Below, piece after piece: positions 1 through 4,285 of a DNA stretch of 9,092 bases. Origin of the DNA: Ignavibacteriota bacterium (lineage in GTDB: Bacteria > Bacteroidota > Ignavibacteria > Palsa-1295); the NCBI GenBank assembly GCA_025357895.1, contig JANYLL010000205.1:1-9092 (forward strand). Reading direction: 5' to 3'. The notes under the pieces are model-generated. The model saw nothing but the letters and a program-made list of their open reading frames with translations, searched no databases and was not told the DNA's origin. Each line of letters starts with the position of its first letter. Position 1 is the first letter of the stretch. The position numbers and the translations under genes were made by a program.

Positions 1-1
1 C

Positions 2-331
2 TCAGAAGAGCAAACAAAAGCATATAAAAATGTCTATGAAATCTTTAAGAAAAAGGGGAAGCCGTTCTGGTCAGGCTCTCTATCAGATTTTGTTCACGTT
101 ATTGACACTCTCGCAGTAAAGGGATTTTTGAAAGCTAATGAACTGGAAGAGGCAATTGCTGAGACCTTCGAGCACAAGGGGAAAGGAAAAAAAAAGATTC
201 AGCAGTTAACAGCAGAGAAAATTAGAGCGCGGAGACGTAACATTAAACATGGTACTCATTCGCATTCAAATGAAATACGTGCAACGATGAAAGAATTGCT
301 CGAAACCATGCCTTCAAAGAAAAAGTCTTAG
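2..331 (+). CDS. C-terminal part of an unrecognised mobile-element protein (5' end outside window)
   Basis: The reading frame is open from base 2 to the TAG at 329-331, so this is the last 109 codons of a gene that begins left of the window. An internal TTG at 128 could start a 67-residue product, but the open frame upstream makes that unlikely. The visible protein begins SEEQTKAYKN. It has an aromatic stretch, PFWSGSLSDFVHVIDTLAVK, then a helix-rich acidic part, then a basic tail rich in Lys, Arg and His (KGKGKKK, RARRRN). The pattern 'W-S/T-G-S...F...L...G' followed by a basic C-terminus faintly recalls the C-terminal region of RteC-like regulators of Bacteroidetes transposons. That resemblance is from memory and weak. 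The gene converges on the leftward element genes, and its stop overlaps theirs by four bases. Confidence 0.6.
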   Translation, partial: SEEQTKAYKNVYEIFKKKGKPFWSGSLSDFVHVIDTLAVKGFLKANELEEAIAETFEHKGKGKKKIQQLTAEKIRARRRNIKHGTHSHSNEIRATMKELLETMPSKKKS

Positions 332-585
332 GTTGCTACCTCACACTCTTGCCCGTTTATTCCTTCTCTCACTGCAAGTGCCCATTGAAAGAGAAGCGGA
401 GAGATTTCTTTTTCAGACACCATGTGAAGTAACTCTTCGTAATCGGTACGGAAGAGCATGGCAGTAGTCAATTCTTTTGCATAGGAATCCAACTCCCTAT
501 CTAAGCGGTGCTTATCATTGTCGGAGAGGGCTTCCCTAAAGACATTCATGGCAGAATTTTTCCAAGTGTAGTTAGCTTCGAGCAT
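328..585 (-). CDS. Small hypothetical protein, last gene of the element block
   Basis: An 85-residue protein starting with ATG at 583-585. I do not recognise it. It looks helical and mildly acidic, with no membrane segment, cysteine cluster or obvious DNA-binding motif. Its start lies inside the last codons of the upstream replication-like gene (14-base overlap, different frame), which points to translational coupling; GAAG about ten bases before the ATG is the only weak ribosome-binding hint. Its TAA overlaps the TAG of the opposing rightward gene, so there is no room for a terminator between them. Its place directly behind a replication gene suggests an accessory or copy-control role, but nothing in the sequence shows this. 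Confidence 0.6.
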   Translation of the reverse strand: MLEANYTWKNSAMNVFREALSDNDKHRLDRELDSYAKELTTAMLFRTDYEELLHMVSEKEISPLLFQWALAVREGINGQECEVAT

Positions 586-1546
586 AAATCAATTCTTCGT
601 TTACGACTTTTCCAGTTATAACGGTCTGCATATTGTAACGTTCATAAACGCGATTGCACTCCGCTCCTATGCCGGAAAGCAATTCTTTTGCACACTCTTT
701 TTTTTGTAATGCGAGAATCTCATTACTTTTTCTTGAAAGATCGGTTTCGGATATTTTCCCGGACTTGCATTTCCGTTTGTAGAGTCTAAGCAATTCCTCA
801 GAGAGTGAAAGAGTTGATTTTTCTTCTTCTGAAAATTCCTTCGATTCTTTTTTCTTCCAGCCTATAACGAACTGAGGAGCCCGCCATTGATAGAACCGAA
901 CCAATGCAAGGAATCCTTCGACTGTGCAAAGATCGGAGCATAGCAGAGAGTTGAATGTCCATAGCCCTTGTTCTTTGAGTTGCCTTATAACGGCACGGTC
1001 TAAACGAAGCTCTGCACGAATTATATTTCTGTGATCGCATTGACTTGCAATTTCCTGTGAAAGAACTTCTTTGTTTGCTTTCAATTTTGCGGTTGTATCA
1101 TAAAAAACAAATCTCATTCGATCACCGTTTAGATACGTGCCGGATGCCTCATCGTATAGATCAAACTTCGGACGTTTTGGTACTACAAGAATGTTTCTCG
1201 ATAAGTTAAACGGATAAGGGCTATCCTGAGTATAAGCGACGTGAATAGTTTGCACAAGTGCGTTCCTTAGATTAAGAGGAACAGGAAGAAGCTGTTTGCA
1301 TTTTTCAAGAGCAATTTTTATATCTTCGGGTTGAGCGAGAGTAACATTGTGTCCATAAGCAAGTTTTGGAACGTTGATATTGCAACGAATAAATGTTCCC
1401 TTTGGCTCGAAAAAGATTTTGTCAGGAATGAAAGCATAAGCACCTGTTTTAGGGTCTTTGTACTGACACTGCCTTTTGATCTCATTCCATTCCGTACCCG
1501 AAGGGGTTGTTGCAAGTCCGATGTTATCAATTCCGATTGAACGCAT
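572..1546 (-). CDS. Probable phage/plasmid-type replication initiation protein
   Basis: A 324-residue soluble protein starting at ATG 1544-1546. Residues 143-160 (RMRFVFYDTTAKLKANKE) followed by 174-184 (IIRAELRLDR) match the general pattern 'R-x-x-x-FYDK...E-L, then L-R-x-E-x-R' of the gene II/X (Phage_CRI) replication proteins of filamentous phages and related plasmids. Such proteins nick double-stranded DNA to start rolling-circle replication. The N-terminal IDNIGLA also fits that style. The third residue of FYDK is kept but Lys is replaced by Thr. I see no textbook His-hydrophobe-His motif, so the call rests on pattern memory. The C-terminal third (about 230-300) is charged and probably coiled or helical. 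It lies 26 bases behind the Topo VI A-like gene and overlaps the 85-residue gene by 14 bases. Its first codons lie in a repeat shared with the integrase 3' end. An unrelated element protein remains possible. Confidence 0.5.
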   Translation of the reverse strand: MRSIGIDNIGLATTPSGTEWNEIKRQCQYKDPKTGAYAFIPDKIFFEPKGTFIRCNINVPKLAYGHNVTLAQPEDIKIALEKCKQLLPVPLNLRNALVQTIHVAYTQDSPYPFNLSRNILVVPKRPKFDLYDEASGTYLNGDRMRFVFYDTTAKLKANKEVLSQEIASQCDHRNIIRAELRLDRAVIRQLKEQGLWTFNSLLCSDLCTVEGFLALVRFYQWRAPQFVIGWKKKESKEFSEEEKSTLSLSEELLRLYKRKCKSGKISETDLSRKSNEILALQKKECAKELLSGIGAECNRVYERYNMQTVITGKVVNEELIYARS

Positions 1547-1574
1547 TCTATGATTTCAAATCTCGTTAATTGTT
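1521..1574. repeat. Imperfect direct repeat, left copy (rep start)
   Basis: Partner of 2621-2673. The first 30 bases (1521-1550) match 2621-2650 at 26 positions with no gaps; the rest matches less well and needs small gaps. Read on the minus strand, this copy covers the stop of the topoisomerase-like gene, the 26-base spacer and the first nine codons of the replication-like gene. It resembles a decayed copy of the integrase 3' end: the codons that read T-L-S-E-I in the integrase would read T-I-N-E-I here, followed by a stop. Confidence 0.65.
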
Positions 1575-2646
1575 AAGCGGCTTTTTTAATGAATGAAAGA
1601 ATTTTCTTTTTCTCAACTTTCTCGCGCTGTTTTATTTCCTCAAAAATATCCATGTCAATGATGTTTTCAATCTGCTTAACGACAATTTCAATCATTGATT
1701 CAGGCGAAAGAGCATCCACTTCCCATGACATTTTGCCGAACTCTTTTATATACCATGCGGCGCGAGGGTCAGTTATCTTCGCGGGATTCGGTGGCGGCTT
1801 ATATTCTTTGATCTGCTCCATCGTTAAGCCTATCGGAGTAATTTGGAAAAACTCATTAAAGAATTCTTTCATTAACTCCGCCACTTCGCCGCTTTCGTTT
1901 TCTTCGTAATCAATCGCATTTGTAACCGCCCAATTTTCCGCAGCATCGCGCAATTCGTCTTTTGAGTTTCCGTTGTTTAACATAAACTGCAAACGCTCCC
2001 GAATATCGCGCACCATGTCTAAGCCGGAAGCGTCATGATCTCCGAAATAAAGAATGTGGACTTTTCTTCCTTCGTTAATTATTTCTGAGAATCTTTCATA
2101 GGCAGAATGAATTGCACTTGACGAAGTGTAGCCTTTATTTACGCAGAGACGGGTGTGGTATTTATTCGTTACTCTTTTGAGAATTCCCGAAATAGCATCT
2201 TTTTCAGTCCAGATTTCCACATGAATAGGTTGCCCGTCTTGACCGTCGAGCGCATACTGATCGGCTATAAGATTCAATGCTTCCTCAACGTTGCCGACTG
2301 AAAAAGGCGAGTAGGGGACTCTGCCTCGATCCTCGATTGCATCCCAATCAACCCATCCTGAATAACGGCAATCGTCAAGGATGCCGCTAAGTTTTTTATA
2401 AACCTTATCATGGTTTGGGATTATGTCCTTAGAAACAAGCTGATAGTAAAGTTGCCGGAGCGAAAGCTTATAGCCTTGATTTGAGTACCGCTCTACAACG
2501 GAGCTTATACTGGAAACAATAGTCCATTTATCGGCAACCCAAACTCGCCCTTCGTAAAGTTTGATCGAAATCTCTCCGGTTAATTTTCTTTTCTTAAATT
2601 TTTCTTTCATAACGATTTTTATGTTGTCAATTCTGTTTGAACGCAT
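1573..2646 (-). CDS. Topo VI A/Spo11-like protein with winged-helix and Toprim domains
   Basis: 357 residues. Residues 61-70 read LSLRQLYYQL, matching the R-x-(I/L)-(F/Y)-Y motif around the catalytic tyrosine of Topo VI subunit A and Spo11; Tyr68 (or Tyr67) would be the nucleophile. After this comes WDAIEDRGR (101-109), familiar from bacterial proteins of this kind. The Toprim metal-binding set is visible: Glu144 in VEIWTEKDA and the DxD pair Asp203/Asp205 in FGDHDASGLD. WEVDAL at 308-313 is another typical family stretch. Known: type IIB enzymes cut both strands through tyrosyl links, and single-subunit A-like relatives without a B subunit are reported in mobile elements ('Mini-A'). Inferred: a DNA-cleaving or DNA-binding element protein, perhaps acting in replication. 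No GHKL/B subunit is nearby. The gene overlaps int by 28 bases if it starts at 2646; Met13 (ATG at 2608-2610), eight bases after the int stop, is an alternative start. Confidence 0.75.
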   Translation of the reverse strand: MRSNRIDNIKIVMKEKFKKRKLTGEISIKLYEGRVWVADKWTIVSSISSVVERYSNQGYKLSLRQLYYQLVSKDIIPNHDKVYKKLSGILDDCRYSGWVDWDAIEDRGRVPYSPFSVGNVEEALNLIADQYALDGQDGQPIHVEIWTEKDAISGILKRVTNKYHTRLCVNKGYTSSSAIHSAYERFSEIINEGRKVHILYFGDHDASGLDMVRDIRERLQFMLNNGNSKDELRDAAENWAVTNAIDYEENESGEVAELMKEFFNEFFQITPIGLTMEQIKEYKPPPNPAKITDPRAAWYIKEFGKMSWEVDALSPESMIEIVVKQIENIIDMDIFEEIKQREKVEKKKILSFIKKAA

Positions 2647-3923
2647 TCTGTTATTCCGATTTCGCTGAGTGTACCTGTGATCGGTGAATCTATTCTTACA
2701 GGCTTACCGATTACGGACTGCCTTTCGTTATATTTGTGCATGGCACTGGAAATCGTATAGTCTTCCAGCTTCGCATAACGCTCCGTAATTCTTGTACTCT
2801 TATGTCCCGCAATTTTGGCAATGTCTTCCTTCACCATTCCTTCATTAAAAGCATTTTGACAATATGAATGTCTAAAGGTGTGAAAGTGCAATCCTTTCCG
2901 GTCTGGAAATACTTCGCGCCTTACCTTCGCAACAATCCTTGAGAGTTTACTGCTTTTATTTTTCTTTGTCGTAAACGTTCGCCCGGCTTCGTTTGAAAAT
3001 AGGTAGGATGATTCACGTACTTCTTCTTTAGGATGTGAGGCTTTATTTTTTAATTGATCTTTTAAGGCTTCTTCCATTCGTGGAGTGATGCGAAGTTTAC
3101 GATCACAATTATTTTTTGTTCGGAATTCCTCGCTGTTCGTAATGGTAAGTTCTCGAAGTGTCCAGTTTATATGCACAATTTTTATATGGCAGATTTCCCC
3201 TGAACGCGCTGCACATGAGTATGCGAAAAGTGATGCGTTTTTTGCAGTGCGTTCGCAGTAAGTCTTTTCAGGAAATCTTTCGTAGAACCTTACGAAGTCT
3301 TTTTCATTGTCATTTAATCTGAACCAGTCTCTTATGGGTTCGAGTCCGTCTTTTTGATTTGTTAATTTGAAAGAAATCGGATTACGTTCGAGCTTCCCTT
3401 CTTGAACTGCGAAGTTGAACGCAGCTCTCAAAGTACGAAATGTTAGATCACGAACGCTTATAGATTTGAACCTATAAAAATAACATCTAAGAAGTTCAGT
3501 TGTAACATTACATAAGGGCAAATCACAATCCGCGAACTTAGTGAAAGTTTTTATACACCACTCATAATCATAAAGGGTTTTCTCACTTTTCCCTTCCTGT
3601 CGCTTCGCTTGAATGAATGACTCAAAGAATTCACTTATCGGCTGTTTGTCAGTTAGCCGGACTTCTTGGGAGTAGAGTCCACTGAGCACTTGTTCCTTCA
3701 GTTCCTCTCTCTTTGCTTTTGCTCTTCCGTAATCTTTTTCGTGAGTGCTTATTTTAGAATGACAGTATTCTCCTGTCTTCGGGTCTTTGTAAGTATAATT
3801 AAAGCAGAAAAATTTCGAGGCTTCACGTTTCTTAGGCTTATCAGCAAATGTAAAATGCACGGCGTTCTCTCCTGTTGTCTTAGGTTGCCATTCGATTTTT
3901 TGCCGTGAGTTATTCGCTTTCAT
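2619..3923 (-). CDS. int: Tyrosine recombinase (integrase) of the element
   Basis: About 434 residues from ATG at 3921-3923. An in-frame TTG at 3935 would add four residues (438 numbering is used here). The catalytic set is complete: Arg244 in AARSGEI, probable hairpin Lys274, His352 and Arg355 in HTFRHS, His378 in AGHKS, and the nucleophile Tyr387 in TERYAKL. Residues about 40-85 look like an arm-binding domain (YTYKDPKTGEY then basic helices). Residues 100-190 look like the SAM-like core-binding domain, and 200-400 are catalytic. The protein should catalyse integration and excision between the element's attachment site and a tRNA-Asn gene, whose 3' fragment lies about 145 bases upstream. 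It is probably the first gene of the leftward block. AGAGG sits only two bases before the ATG, so start choice is uncertain. The last 17 residues lie within a repeat that recurs before rep. Confidence 0.92.
   Translation of the reverse strand: MKANNSRQKIEWQPKTTGENAVHFTFADKPKKREASKFFCFNYTYKDPKTGEYCHSKISTHEKDYGRAKAKREELKEQVLSGLYSQEVRLTDKQPISEFFESFIQAKRQEGKSEKTLYDYEWCIKTFTKFADCDLPLCNVTTELLRCYFYRFKSISVRDLTFRTLRAAFNFAVQEGKLERNPISFKLTNQKDGLEPIRDWFRLNDNEKDFVRFYERFPEKTYCERTAKNASLFAYSCAARSGEICHIKIVHINWTLRELTITNSEEFRTKNNCDRKLRITPRMEEALKDQLKNKASHPKEEVRESSYLFSNEAGRTFTTKKNKSSKLSRIVAKVRREVFPDRKGLHFHTFRHSYCQNAFNEGMVKEDIAKIAGHKSTRITERYAKLEDYTISSAMHKYNERQSVIGKPVRIDSPITGTLSEIGITECVQTELTT
2621..2673. repeat. 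Imperfect direct repeat, right copy (int 3' end)
   Basis: Partner of 1521-1574. This copy encodes the last residues of the integrase (about TLSEIGITECVQTELTT) in one frame and the first residues of the topoisomerase-like protein (MRSNRIDNI) in another. The left copy gives MRSIGIDNI at the start of the replication-like protein, so the two downstream genes begin with nearly the same peptide. Confidence 0.65.
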
Positions 3924-4066
3924 CGCCTCTTTCAACAGGAAAAATCCCGTTTGAGGGTGAGACGAAAGTGTGACAAAAGTGGACGGACTATTTTGAAGAG
4001 ACTTTTTATAAAATTCTTCCCCAATTATTCCCCACTTCCCCTGAGACCGTTATGAAACCTATACGT
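3924..4066. promoter_or_regulatory. Integrase leader and candidate attachment-site arm region
   Basis: Non-coding stretch between the integrase start and the tRNA fragment. It must contain the integrase promoter, but I see no convincing -35/-10 pair on the minus strand. It holds short direct repeats at helical spacing: AAAGTG at 3965 and 3976 (11 bases apart), and TTCCCC at 4017, 4028 and 4036 (11 then 8 apart). An imperfect inverted repeat lies at 3933-3953, just before the integrase start. Repeats of this kind next to a recombination core could be arm-type integrase or accessory-factor sites; that is inference. Confidence 0.35.
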
Positions 4067-4117
4067 GCATTCTGACTGTTAATCAGAGGGTCGTAGGTTC
4101 AAGTCCTACCTCAGGAG
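4067..4117 (+). tRNA. tRNA-Asn(GTT) 3' portion, likely right attachment site
   Basis: Seen: an anticodon stem TCTGA/TCAGA (4071-4075 with 4083-4087) encloses the loop CTGTTAA with anticodon GTT. It is followed by a five-base variable region, a T arm GTAGG/CCTAC around TTCAAGT (4093-4109), the acceptor strand CTCAGGA (4110-4116) and discriminator G4117, with no encoded CCA. The 5' side is not a normal tRNA: the 25 bases before the anticodon stem have no proper D arm and no GG pair in the loop. CCCTGAG at 4039-4045 could pair with six of the seven acceptor bases, so an aberrant 79-base cloverleaf is possible. The simplest reading is that the element displaced the 5' half and this is the chromosomal 3' remnant, not a working gene. 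Confidence 0.75.
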
Positions 4118-4124
4118 CTTATTT

Positions 4125-4180
4125 AAGTCAAAAGTCAAAAAGCAAAAATTGTTGCTTTTGACTTTTGACTTTTTATTTTT
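4125..4180. terminator. Long A/T-rich hairpin with T tracts (possible bidirectional terminator)
   Basis: The left arm 4125-4145 and right arm 4152-4171 are built from units of AAAAGTC and its complement. They pair over 20 bases with a single extra A in the left arm and a six-base loop. T-rich sequence (TTTTTATTTTTT) follows on the plus strand. It lies between the tRNA fragment and ppiD, so it would stop rightward transcription leaving the tRNA or element. Because it is made of short repeated units, it may instead be a simple-sequence or REP-like intergenic repeat. Confidence 0.6.
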
Positions 4181-4236
4181 TGACTTCACTAAAAGAGGAA
4201 CTTCTCTACTGTTTTAAGCGATTTCACTTAGCTTTT

Positions 4237-4242
4237 TATAAT
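4237..4242 (+). promoter_or_regulatory. Candidate -10 box upstream of ppiD
   Basis: A perfect TATAAT lies 43 bases before the ppiD ATG. There is no good TTGACA at the proper distance (TTTTAAGC near 4212-4219 is the nearest). The Bacteroidetes-type -7 motif TAnnTTTG is also absent. It is a candidate on position and -10 match only. Confidence 0.3.
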
Positions 4243-4285
4243 ACGTTGGGGTTTCTTTAATTTTTCAGAGCAAAACGAGCATAAT

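Larger units (their letters stand above)
1..4117. mobile_element. Right-hand part of an element integrated at a tRNA-Asn gene
   Basis: Seen: a complete tyrosine recombinase gene lies next to the 3' part of a tRNA-Asn gene. Behind it are a Topo VI A-like gene, a probable replication gene and small unknowns, all closely packed. To the right of the tRNA fragment only housekeeping genes appear. Known: tyrosine recombinases often insert elements into tRNA genes, leaving a 3' tRNA fragment at one end and a rebuilt intact tRNA at the other. Inferred: the right boundary lies within about 4067-4117 and the left end is outside the window. The element could be an integrated plasmid, a phage satellite or an integrative mobilizable element. 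No relaxase, coupling protein or capsid gene is visible to decide. Confidence 0.7.

Noticed and set aside
128..331. Stand-alone 67-residue gene starting at TTG 128
   Set aside because: The same frame is open without a stop back to base 2, so this is more likely the end of a longer gene.
798..1040. 80-codon minus-strand frame inside the replication-like gene
   Set aside because: It is an out-of-frame shadow of a longer, better supported gene on the same strand.
1589..1909. 106-codon open frame on the plus strand opposite the topoisomerase-like gene
   Set aside because: It lies fully antisense to a gene with clear catalytic motifs, and its own translation has no recognisable feature.
3924..4020. 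Specific -35/-10 promoter for the integrase
   Set aside because: The minus strand is A/T-rich with TATAAA-like words, but none has a partner box at correct spacing, so no site is called.
1..4117. CRISPR array, toxin-antitoxin pair, restriction or other defence cargo in the element
   Set aside because: No regularly spaced repeats and no recognisable toxin, antitoxin, methylase or nuclease partner genes are present in the visible part.
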